A DNA stretch of 64,000 nucleotides from Flavobacterium ammonificans. GTDB lineage: Bacteria; Bacteroidota; Bacteroidia; Flavobacteriales; Flavobacteriaceae. Positions within the stretch are counted from its first letter, which is position 1, and every line of letters begins with the position of its first letter. The stretch covers positions 2,170,001 to 2,234,000 of the forward strand of contig NZ_AP025185.1 of assembly GCF_020886115.1 (NCBI RefSeq). The letters are read 5' to 3'. The notes beneath the pieces are model-generated. The model was given only the letters and a program-made list of their open reading frames with translations, did not search any database and had not been told where the DNA came from. Shown here one piece after another: positions 24,321-31,911 of the stretch. A program made the translations under genes and the position numbers.

Positions 24321-25685
24321 ATGACTCATTCACTAATCCAAAAGTACAATGTACCTGGCCCGAGGTATACAAGTTACCCAACAGTTCCCTATTGGAATGA
24401 ACTTAACTTTAGCTATAAAATTTGGTTAGCAACACTCAAAAAATCATTTGAAGAAAGCAACACAACTGAGGGTATTAGTTTGTACATTCATTTGCCATTT
24501 TGCGAAAGCATCTGTACATTTTGTGGTTGCAACAAACGAATCACAAAAAATCATGAGGTAGAACATCCTTACATTCAAGCAATTTTGAAAGAGTGGACTT
24601 TGTACTGTGAGGTTCTTGGAGAAAGACCCAACATTAAAGAAATTCATTTGGGTGGAGGAACCCCAACCTTTTTCTCCTCTGCCAACTTAGAGTTGCTAAT
24701 TAACGGGATTTTGGCGAAAGCAAATAAAGCTAATAATTATGAATTTAGCTTTGAAGGGCATCCCAATAATACAACACGAGAACAATTACAAAAACTATAT
24801 GATTTAGGATTTAGACGTGTTAGTTTTGGTGTACAAGATTATTCAGAAAAAGTACAAAAAGCGATTCATCGTATTCAACCCTTTATCAATGTTGCCAAAG
24901 TCACTTTATGGGCAAGAGAAATTGGTTATACCTCAATAGGACACGATATAATATTTGGTTTACCTTTTCAGAAAAAAGAAGATGTAATTGATACTATTGA
25001 AAAGACTAAATCGTTACAACCGGATCGTTTAGCGTTTTACAGCTACGCTCATGTGCCGTGGATCAAAGGAAATGGACAACGTGGTTTTAATGATGATGAT
25101 ATTCCAAAGGATGAGATAAAACGAGAATTATACGAAACCGGCAAAGAATTATTGTATAAAAATGACTATCACGAAATTGGTATGGACCATTTTGCTTTAA
25201 CAACTGATAGTTTATTTGAGTCCTTCGAAATTGGTAAATTACATCGTAATTTTATGGGTTATAGTTCTTCTAAAACGCAATTAATGATTGGTTTAGGCGT
25301 TTCGTCGATCAGTGATAGTTGGTATAGTTTTGCTCAAAATGTAAAAACTATTGAAGACTATTACCAATTGTTGGATACCAATACAATTCCTGTTTTTAGA
25401 GGACATGTGTTGACAGATGAAGATTTAATCATTCGAAGACATATTTTGAACCTAATGTGTCAGTTTGAAACTTCTTGGGCTAACCCAAAAAACTATTTCA
25501 AGGAGATTCCTGAAATTGTACTGCAACTAAAAGAAATGGAAAAAGATGGATTAGTGCATTTTATCCCTAATGGGATTCAAGTTACAGAAGAAGGAAAACC
25601 ATTTGTGCGTAATATTTGCATGGCTTTTGACTTGCTTTTAAAGCGAAAAGCACCCGATACTGCATTGTTTTCAATGACAGTTTAA
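24321..25685 (+). CDS. hemN: Oxygen-independent coproporphyrinogen III oxidase
   Basis: 454 aa radical-SAM enzyme that makes protoporphyrinogen IX without oxygen. The [4Fe-4S] motif reads CESICTFCGC (C-x3-C-x2-C) within HLPFCESICTFCGCNKR; YNVPGPRYTSYP is the conserved N-terminus; HLGGGTPTF and FGVQDYS are further HemN motifs; the HemN C-terminal domain starts at about 370. Its promoter carries an Fnr-type box, fitting low-oxygen induction together with the high-affinity oxidase genes that follow on the opposite strand and need haem. Confidence 0.96.
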   Translation: MTHSLIQKYNVPGPRYTSYPTVPYWNELNFSYKIWLATLKKSFEESNTTEGISLYIHLPFCESICTFCGCNKRITKNHEVEHPYIQAILKEWTLYCEVLGERPNIKEIHLGGGTPTFFSSANLELLINGILAKANKANNYEFSFEGHPNNTTREQLQKLYDLGFRRVSFGVQDYSEKVQKAIHRIQPFINVAKVTLWAREIGYTSIGHDIIFGLPFQKKEDVIDTIEKTKSLQPDRLAFYSYAHVPWIKGNGQRGFNDDDIPKDEIKRELYETGKELLYKNDYHEIGMDHFALTTDSLFESFEIGKLHRNFMGYSSSKTQLMIGLGVSSISDSWYSFAQNVKTIEDYYQLLDTNTIPVFRGHVLTDEDLIIRRHILNLMCQFETSWANPKNYFKEIPEIVLQLKEMEKDGLVHFIPNGIQVTEEGKPFVRNICMAFDLLLKRKAPDTALFSMTV

Positions 25686-25688
25686 TCA

Positions 25689-26390
25689 TCAATGACAATT
25701 TGGTGTGTCTTGAACAAACAAACTCATATTAGCAGGTGAAATGTAAGGAATTCCCAATCCTAAACCTCGTAAAATGAATAAGACACCTATAATAACTCCA
25801 ACATAGGGAATCACTTTTTGCACTTTATTTCGAAAACGGACAGTCATTATAGAATTAAAAAAGATAACACTACTCATCATTGGAATTGTACCTATTCCAA
25901 AAAGTAACATATAAAGTACTCCAAACGGTACACTTTGCATGGCAATGGCACCAAATAAAGCGACATAGACCATTCCACAAGGTAAAAATCCATTGAGCAA
26001 ACCAATTGTAAATAACGATTGATAGCTTTTGTTTTTAAATTGCTTTCCTAAAGAAGATTTAATTTTCGAAATGAGACGGTAAACGGGTTTAGAAAAATTG
26101 TAATTCGCCAAAACTCTTTCGGGAGTTACAATTGTAATAATCATAGCTATCCCGATAAAGATTGATAATCGTTGCTGAATTCCTGCCAAAAAAAAGCCTT
26201 TTCCTACCAAACCAAAAATCAATCCAATAGTAGCGTAAGCAGACAATCGTCCTATATGATACGTTATTATTTGAGTTACCTTTTTAGCAGGATTTGTTCT
26301 GTCTACTGGGATCATCAAGGCAATTGGCCCGCACATTCCAATACAATGCAGGCTACTAATTAAACCAAAGATGAATGCAGAATACAACAT
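25689..26390 (-). CDS. SafE/TauE-like membrane protein of the cbb3 locus
   Basis: 233 aa with about six TM segments. It starts SLHCIGMCGPIAL, carrying the conserved H-C-x-G-M-C-G motif, and repeats a related NGFLPCGMVY in the second half, where a Cys is again next to a helix start. This branch of the sulfite exporter (UreH/DsbD-like) superfamily is a regular part of Bacteroidota cco clusters. The Cys pairs suggest metal or thiol handling during oxidase assembly rather than sulfite export; that is inference. Last gene of ccoG-fixH-safE, 6 nt after fixH. Confidence 0.85.
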   Translation of the reverse strand: MLYSAFIFGLISSLHCIGMCGPIALMIPVDRTNPAKKVTQIITYHIGRLSAYATIGLIFGLVGKGFFLAGIQQRLSIFIGIAMIITIVTPERVLANYNFSKPVYRLISKIKSSLGKQFKNKSYQSLFTIGLLNGFLPCGMVYVALFGAIAMQSVPFGVLYMLLFGIGTIPMMSSVIFFNSIMTVRFRNKVQKVIPYVGVIIGVLFILRGLGLGIPYISPANMSLFVQDTPNCH

Positions 26391-26396
26391 ACTTTA

Positions 26397-26852
26397 CTAA
26401 CGAATATAAATAATTTCTTTAGTTAAATAAGCCTTTCCTTCGTATTGCCATTCCATATTAATATCCCAGCGGCCATCTATCAAACTTTTTTTAGGTATGA
26501 GCAAAGTTGATTCAGAAATCGAAATCGGAATTTCGAAATCAAATTTCTTGTTAGATGGCCTATATAGGGATACCATTCCTTTGATTTTATTGGGAACAAA
26601 AGTTGCAGGAAATCTAATTTCAGCCCCTTCTGAAGTCAATACAATTGTTGGTTTTTGTGCTAAATTCTGAGCATTTTGAGAACGTTGCATTTCTTCTCCA
26701 AATCGTGCGTCGTGTTTATAGTACTCTTCAACAACTAAATCATTATCGTATTTGGAATTGGATTGTACCTCAACAACAAAATACAAAATGAAGGTCATGA
26801 ATAAACCAAAGGCAATTACAATACCTGTTCCCCAATTGAATTTAATTTTCAT
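26397..26852 (-). CDS. FixH family protein
   Basis: 151 aa. One N-terminal TM helix (GIVIAFGLFMTFILYFVVEV), then the FixH segment NDLVVEEYYKHDARFGEEMQR and a beta-rich periplasmic domain ending DGRWDINMEWQYEGKAYL. FixH is needed for cbb3 oxidase assembly, with the copper ATPase FixI. It lies 14 nt downstream of ccoG and 6 nt upstream of the SafE-like gene. Confidence 0.92.
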   Translation of the reverse strand: MKIKFNWGTGIVIAFGLFMTFILYFVVEVQSNSKYDNDLVVEEYYKHDARFGEEMQRSQNAQNLAQKPTIVLTSEGAEIRFPATFVPNKIKGMVSLYRPSNKKFDFEIPISISESTLLIPKKSLIDGRWDINMEWQYEGKAYLTKEIIYIR

Positions 26853-26866
26853 TTTCTATGTGATTT

Positions 26867-28285
26867 TTAATCAAAACTTCTTGGACTAAGGAAATTTGTC
26901 GTAGCTGTTTCAATTTTTTTATTTCCGTTATATACCTCTATATCTAATTTCGTTTTATCCGTATCCAACAGATATTGATTGATTTCAATAAATAAAGTAC
27001 CACTGTTCATACCTTGTTTTGGGACTTTAAAATCTTGTTTACCTACTAATTTCAATGTTCCATTTATACCTACTAATTTAAAATGAATGTCTTTAAACTC
27101 ATCATTTGTTTTATTAATTATTTTAAAGGTATATACATTACTGATATTTTCCCCTTTATGTTGAAACAATTGTCCTGGTAAACGTAATATTGTTGCTTCA
27201 ACATCGGTTCTTAAAAACAAAAGTCCAGTTAATACACCAATTAAAATTACTAAAACGGCAGAGTACCCCTTCATTCTAGCAGTAAATTGAAACTTGGTCT
27301 TTTTCTCGATTTCATCTTCAGAAGCATATCGAATTAATCCTTTTGGCAAACCAACTGTTTCCATAATTGAATCACATTCGTCAATACAAGCAGTACAGTT
27401 TACACATTCTAATTGCGTTCCGTTTCGAATATCGATTCCCGTTGGACAAACATGTACACATTGATGGCAATCAATACAATCACCTTTTCCAGTTGCAGCA
27501 CGATCCTCATTTTTATTTAATTTAGCTCTACCAGCTTCTTTTTCTCCGCGAACAAAATCGTAAGCTACGTTTATTGATTTATTATCTAAAAGTACACCTT
27601 GTAATCTACCATAAGGACAGGCAATAATACATACCTGCTCTCTAAACCAAACGAAAACAAAGTAGAATACTCCCGTAAAAATTAACAACGCAATTAAAGT
27701 ACTTAAATGACTTTCAGGTCCATCTTCAATCATTTTAAATAATTCGTCGCTACTGATTAAATACGCTAAAAACACATTGGCAATGAAAAAAGAAATAACC
27801 AAAAATACCGACCATTTCAATCCTTTTTTTTTGATTTTTTCAGCGTTCCATTCTTGTTTGGCTAATCTAATTTGAGCCCCTCTATCTCCTTCTATCCAAT
27901 ATTCAATTCGGCGAAAAACCATTTCCAAAAAAATAGTTTGCGGACAAATCCACCCACAAAAGATACGTCCAAAAATTACGGTAAAGAGAATGACAAATAC
28001 CACACCCAATATCATAAACAAAACAAACAAGTAAAAATCTTGAGGCCAAAACGGAAAACCAAAAATATTAAAACGACGTTCCAAAACATTAAACATCATA
28101 AATTGATTCCCATTAATTTTAATAAATGGATTAGCAATCAAAATAGCTAACAAAAAATAACTAACAATCTTTCGGTATTCATACAATTTACCTGAAGGTT
28201 TTTTTGGAAAGATGAATTTTCTGTTTCCGGTCTCATCAATAGTTCCGATACTATCTCTAAATGATTCGTCTTGTATATTTGACAT
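26867..28285 (-). CDS. ccoG: Cytochrome c oxidase accessory protein CcoG (FixG)
   Basis: 472 aa inner-membrane iron-sulfur protein needed for cbb3 oxidase assembly; CcoG homologues reduce copper during oxidase maturation. About five TM helices. FCGWICPQTIFLE contains the conserved C-x3-C-P. Two ferredoxin clusters are seen: CIDCHQCVHVCPTG and CVNCTACIDECD. A C-terminal IG-like periplasmic domain follows (from about 370). No Fnr box precedes it; a hairpin separates it from ccoP, so expression probably depends on read-through. Confidence 0.96.
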   Translation of the reverse strand: MSNIQDESFRDSIGTIDETGNRKFIFPKKPSGKLYEYRKIVSYFLLAILIANPFIKINGNQFMMFNVLERRFNIFGFPFWPQDFYLFVLFMILGVVFVILFTVIFGRIFCGWICPQTIFLEMVFRRIEYWIEGDRGAQIRLAKQEWNAEKIKKKGLKWSVFLVISFFIANVFLAYLISSDELFKMIEDGPESHLSTLIALLIFTGVFYFVFVWFREQVCIIACPYGRLQGVLLDNKSINVAYDFVRGEKEAGRAKLNKNEDRAATGKGDCIDCHQCVHVCPTGIDIRNGTQLECVNCTACIDECDSIMETVGLPKGLIRYASEDEIEKKTKFQFTARMKGYSAVLVILIGVLTGLLFLRTDVEATILRLPGQLFQHKGENISNVYTFKIINKTNDEFKDIHFKLVGINGTLKLVGKQDFKVPKQGMNSGTLFIEINQYLLDTDKTKLDIEVYNGNKKIETATTNFLSPRSFD

Positions 28286-28299
28286 GGTATTGTAATTTT

Positions 28300-28333
28300 A
28301 AAAGACCAATTTCAAATTCGAAATTGGTCTTTT
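28300..28333 (-). terminator. Hairpin between ccoP and ccoG
   Basis: A perfect 14-bp stem (AAAAGACCAATTTC with complement GAAATTGGTCTTTT) and 6-nt loop, followed by only a short T-run. Located between the structural oxidase genes and the accessory genes. It may be a partial terminator or an RNA-stabilising 3' end that sets the ratio of the two halves. Confidence 0.75.
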
Positions 28334-28344
28334 AGTTAGTGCTG

Positions 28345-29244
28345 TTACTTTGCATTTGTTGTAGGAGTTTCATCTACCCAAACTTCTCCTTCTGGAGCTT
28401 TTGGTTCTTTTGGATTACTTCCTTTTAACGAAATAATGTAACTCGCTACTTTTTGCATTTCTTTTGGTTTTAATGTTCCCTTCCAAGAAATCATTCCTTT
28501 CCCATCTCTACCTCCATTTACAAGTGTGTGGAAAATATTTTTGATTCCACCTCCTAATATCCATTGGTCATCGGTTAGGTTAGGGCCAATTTGACCACCA
28601 GCATCAGCTCTATGACAAGCAGCACAATTAGTTGTATAGATTGTTTTTCCCTCAGCCAATGAAGGAGCATCAGTCAATAAAGTAACTGTCTTTTCATCCA
28701 TTAAATCTGGAGCAGTTTTCATGTATTCAGCTACTTCAATTTTTGCTTGAGCCATTTCTTTTTTCAATTCCATCTCTTGATCATCGGCACCCAAAATTTC
28801 AAATCGAACTAAATAGATTGCAGCAAAACCAATACAAGCATAGAATAGATAAATCCACCATGGTGGTAAATTATTGTCTAATTCTTTTATACCATCATAA
28901 TCATGATCTAACAATAACTCCCCTTCATTTTCAATTGGTTCTGATTTAGTTAATAATTTCATTAACTTATTAAACCATTCGCTTTCTGCAATAGAGATAG
29001 AGTTCACCTCTTCTAATTTTGCTTTTTGTTCATCAGACAATAACTGATACGTGATTTTATCAATAGCACTTACTGTTATTTCAATAGCAATCAATAGAAA
29101 AAGAAATACAAATAGAAAAACAGACACCATTGGAAACTTAATAAATGCAGGTCGGTCTCCAGAGTCAATAAAAAATTCCATTGCGCCGAATACAGCGAAG
29201 AAAATAAGAGGAACTCTTACATATACAGGGATTATTTTTTTCAT
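28345..29244 (-). CDS. ccoP: cbb3 cytochrome c oxidase subunit III (CcoP), one visible haem site
   Basis: 299 aa. Two hydrophobic segments at the N-terminus (residues 7-60), a CcoP N-terminal domain with NNLPPWWIYLFYACIGFAAIYL at about 128-148, and a C-terminal cytochrome c domain with NCAACHRADAGGQIGPNL. Only this single CxxCH is present, whereas proteobacterial CcoP is di-haem. The extra N-terminal membrane segments are also unlike short proteobacterial CcoP. It transfers electrons from soluble cytochrome c to CcoO/CcoN. Confidence 0.93.
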   Translation of the reverse strand: MKKIIPVYVRVPLIFFAVFGAMEFFIDSGDRPAFIKFPMVSVFLFVFLFLLIAIEITVSAIDKITYQLLSDEQKAKLEEVNSISIAESEWFNKLMKLLTKSEPIENEGELLLDHDYDGIKELDNNLPPWWIYLFYACIGFAAIYLVRFEILGADDQEMELKKEMAQAKIEVAEYMKTAPDLMDEKTVTLLTDAPSLAEGKTIYTTNCAACHRADAGGQIGPNLTDDQWILGGGIKNIFHTLVNGGRDGKGMISWKGTLKPKEMQKVASYIISLKGSNPKEPKAPEGEVWVDETPTTNAK

Positions 29245-29261
29245 TTTTAGAAGTTTAATAA

Positions 29262-29441
29262 TTATAATGTAGGATTATCGTTCAATGGAATTTGACTTAA
29301 CTCATCGATTTTCTCTTTTTTATAAGAGAACACCCATAATGCTAATCCAACAAAGAATAAAAAGAAAATCAATAACGATAGAATTGGATATATCGCAACT
29401 CCGGCGATAGTTTCCATATTGTGTTTAATTTGTTCAAACAT
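29262..29441 (-). CDS. ccoQ: cbb3 oxidase subunit CcoQ/FixQ
   Basis: A 59-aa ORF read directly from the minus strand between ccoNO and ccoP. It starts MFEQIKHNMETIAGVAIYP, has one TM helix (SLLIFFLFFVGLALWVF), then a basic turn SYKKEKIDEL and ends DNPTL. Length, topology and position match CcoQ, the small subunit that stabilises the oxidase. It starts 5 nt after the end of ccoNO and ends 17 nt before ccoP. Confidence 0.9.
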   Translation of the reverse strand: MFEQIKHNMETIAGVAIYPILSLLIFFLFFVGLALWVFSYKKEKIDELSQIPLNDNPTL

Positions 29442-29446
29442 GATCT

Positions 29447-31627
29447 CTATTTATTTTTAACTTTAATATCAGTTCCTAATCGTTGCATATAAGCAATCAT
29501 AGCAATAATCTCTCTTTCGTTCATAGGGACAAACTTTTCTCCTTTAGCTGCTGCTTTTTTCTTGCTTTCCTCATAACTTTTTACAAAGTCAGGATCATTT
29601 TTCAAGCTTTCTTCAATTGTAATAGCCTGAGCTCTTAAATCTTTTTGAGCATTGGCTACTTGTTCTTTTGTATAAGGAACTCCAAGAGTAACCATCGCTT
29701 CCATTTTATTTTGAATCAATGAAATATCCATTGCTTCATTATCAAACAACCATTTGTATCCAGGCATAATAGAACCAGCTGAAATACTTTGTGGATTCCA
29801 AAAGTGATTGAAATGCCAGTTGTCATTGTACTTCCCACCTACTCTTAACAAGTCTGGACCTGTACGTTTTGAACCCCAAAGAAATGGGTGATCGTATACA
29901 AACTCTCCCGCTTTGGATTGTGGTCCATAACGTTCTACTTCACTACGGAAAGGTCTAACTGATTGTGAATGACAACCTACACAACCTTCACGAATGTATA
30001 AATCACGACCTTCTAGTTCTAAAGGAGAATACGGTTTAACACTAGTAATTGTTGGAATATTTGATTTTACCATTATAGTAGGTACGATTTGAATAACCCC
30101 TCCAATTAAAATAGCTACTGTTGCTAAAATGGTCAACTGAATAGGTTTTCTTTCCAACCAAGGGTGGAATTTTTCGCCTTTCAATCTTCCACTACTAATT
30201 TTTTGTAATTCAGGAGCTTGTGCTAATTCATCTTCAATTGATTGACCTACTCTTAAAGTTTGAATAATGTTGTATACCAACACTAACATTCCAATAAGAT
30301 ACATAGTTCCTCCAATGGCTCTCATCCAATACATAGGTATTAATTGAGTTACCGTTTCCAAGAAATTACCATAAGTTAGAGTTCCATCTGGATTAAACTG
30401 TTTCCACATTGATGCTTGTAAGAAACCAGCAACATACATTGGTAGTGCATATAATATAATTCCTAAAGTACCAATCCAAAAATGGAAATTAGCTAGTTTA
30501 GTTGAATATAATGGAGATTTAGTCATTCTTGGGATTAACCAATATATCATACCGAATGCCATAAATCCATTCCAAGCCAAGGCTCCAACGTGAACGTGTG
30601 CAATAATCCAATCGGTATAATGTGCAATAGCATTTACATTTTTAAGAGACAACATAGGTCCTTCAAAAGTTGCCATTCCGTAACCCGTAATTGCTACTAC
30701 GAAAAATTTCAATACAGGTTCTACTCTTACCTTATCCCAAACACCTCTTAAAGTTAATAACCCATTAATCATACCACCCCAAGATGGAGCAATCAACATT
30801 ACTGAGAAAACAACCCCTAAATTTTGAGCCCAATTTGGAAGTGCCGAGTACAATAAGTGATGAGGTCCAGCCCAAATGTAGATAAAGATTAAAGACCAAA
30901 AGTGAACAATTGAAAGTCTATATGAATATACCGGACGATTAGCAGCTTTAGGAACAAAATAATACATCAATCCTAAGAATGGTGTAGTTAAAAAGAAAGC
31001 TACTGCATTATGTCCATACCACCATTGTACTAAAGCATCTTGAACCCCTGCATAAACTGAATAACTCTTTAAAGCAGAAACAGGTAATTCCAAACTATTA
31101 AAGATATGCAATACAGCTACAGTAACAAATGTGGCTATATAAAACCAAATCGCTACATACAAGTGACGCTCTCTTCTTTTTATGATGGTACCAATCATAT
31201 TGATCCCGAAAACAACCCAAATCAAGGCAATCGCAATATCAATTGGCCATTCTAATTCGGCATACTCTTTTGAAGTACTAAACCCTAATGGCAGTGAAAC
31301 TGCTGCAGCAACAATAATTAATTGCCATCCCCAAAAGTTAAGATTACTCAAAAAATCGCTGTACATTCTTGCTTTTAACAATCGCTGTAAAGAATAATAC
31401 ACTCCAGCAAACATAGCATTACCCACAAAAGCAAAAATAACAGCATTCGTATGTAAAGGTCTCAATCTACCAAAACTCAACCACGAAATTCCGTCGGTGA
31501 TATTGGGAAAAAGAAACATAAAAGCCAGAATAAGTCCAACTAACATTCCAACTACACCAAAAACGATGGTAGCATAAATGAATTTCTTTACAATTTTGTT
31601 GTCGTAATAAAATTGTTGCATTTCCAT
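29447..31627 (-). CDS. ccoN: cbb3 cytochrome c oxidase, fused subunits I and II (CcoN-CcoO)
   Basis: 726 aa. The first 480 residues are CcoN, the 12-helix haem-copper oxidase core: LRPLHTNAVIFAF with a haem-ligand His, WWYGHNAVAFF and GPHHLLYSALP at the haem b3-CuB site, and IIAHVHVGALAWNG. The C-terminal part is CcoO, a membrane-anchored mono-haem cytochrome c with GCVGCHSQSVRPF at about 548 and PGYKWLF supplying the axial Met region. A single ORF for both subunits is usual in Bacteroidota. It is a terminal oxidase with high oxygen affinity. ccoS ends 2 nt upstream. Confidence 0.97.
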   Translation of the reverse strand: MEMQQFYYDNKIVKKFIYATIVFGVVGMLVGLILAFMFLFPNITDGISWLSFGRLRPLHTNAVIFAFVGNAMFAGVYYSLQRLLKARMYSDFLSNLNFWGWQLIIVAAAVSLPLGFSTSKEYAELEWPIDIAIALIWVVFGINMIGTIIKRRERHLYVAIWFYIATFVTVAVLHIFNSLELPVSALKSYSVYAGVQDALVQWWYGHNAVAFFLTTPFLGLMYYFVPKAANRPVYSYRLSIVHFWSLIFIYIWAGPHHLLYSALPNWAQNLGVVFSVMLIAPSWGGMINGLLTLRGVWDKVRVEPVLKFFVVAITGYGMATFEGPMLSLKNVNAIAHYTDWIIAHVHVGALAWNGFMAFGMIYWLIPRMTKSPLYSTKLANFHFWIGTLGIILYALPMYVAGFLQASMWKQFNPDGTLTYGNFLETVTQLIPMYWMRAIGGTMYLIGMLVLVYNIIQTLRVGQSIEDELAQAPELQKISSGRLKGEKFHPWLERKPIQLTILATVAILIGGVIQIVPTIMVKSNIPTITSVKPYSPLELEGRDLYIREGCVGCHSQSVRPFRSEVERYGPQSKAGEFVYDHPFLWGSKRTGPDLLRVGGKYNDNWHFNHFWNPQSISAGSIMPGYKWLFDNEAMDISLIQNKMEAMVTLGVPYTKEQVANAQKDLRAQAITIEESLKNDPDFVKSYEESKKKAAAKGEKFVPMNEREIIAMIAYMQRLGTDIKVKNK

Positions 31628-31629
31628 AA

Positions 31630-31821
31630 TTAAATTTGTTTTTCTTCTGTTGTTTGTACTGATTTATTTGGGTTTATTTTAAGCTCATCGTCAAATAGCA
31701 TTCGAACTGATGGCGTATAATCATCATCATACTGCCCTGTTTTTACTGCTCGTATAAACGCAATAAAAAAACCAATGGCAACAAGGATACTAATAGAGAT
31801 CAATAAATAAATAACACTCAT
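31630..31821 (-). CDS. ccoS: cbb3-type oxidase assembly protein CcoS
   Basis: 63 aa. One N-terminal TM helix (IYLLISISILVAIGFFIAFI), then AVKTGQYDDDYTPSVRMLFDD, the family signature around G-Q-Y-D-D. CcoS is needed to insert cofactors into CcoN. First gene of ccoS-ccoNO-ccoQ-ccoP, directly downstream of a well-formed Fnr-box promoter. Confidence 0.94.
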   Translation of the reverse strand: MSVIYLLISISILVAIGFFIAFIRAVKTGQYDDDYTPSVRMLFDDELKINPNKSVQTTEEKQI

Positions 31822-31839
31822 AACTTACATTTATGTTAA

Positions 31840-31847
31840 CAAAATTA
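31840..31847 (-). promoter_or_regulatory. -7 promoter element of the ccoS-NO-Q-P operon
   Basis: TAATTTTG on the minus strand, 18 nt upstream of the ccoS ATG and 22 nt downstream of the Fnr-type box. Confidence 0.68.
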
Positions 31848-31869
31848 AGCCTCCAAAATCTCATAAAAT

Positions 31870-31883
31870 ATGACATTTATCAT
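31870..31883 (-). promoter_or_regulatory. Candidate Fnr-type box upstream of ccoS
   Basis: ATGATA-AA-TGTCAT read on the minus strand, with one mismatch between the arms. Spacing to the -7 element is 22 nt, identical to hemN. Positioned for activation of the oxidase operon. Confidence 0.72.
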
Positions 31884-31911
31884 ACCTCAATAAATAGTTG
31901 ATAATTACTAT

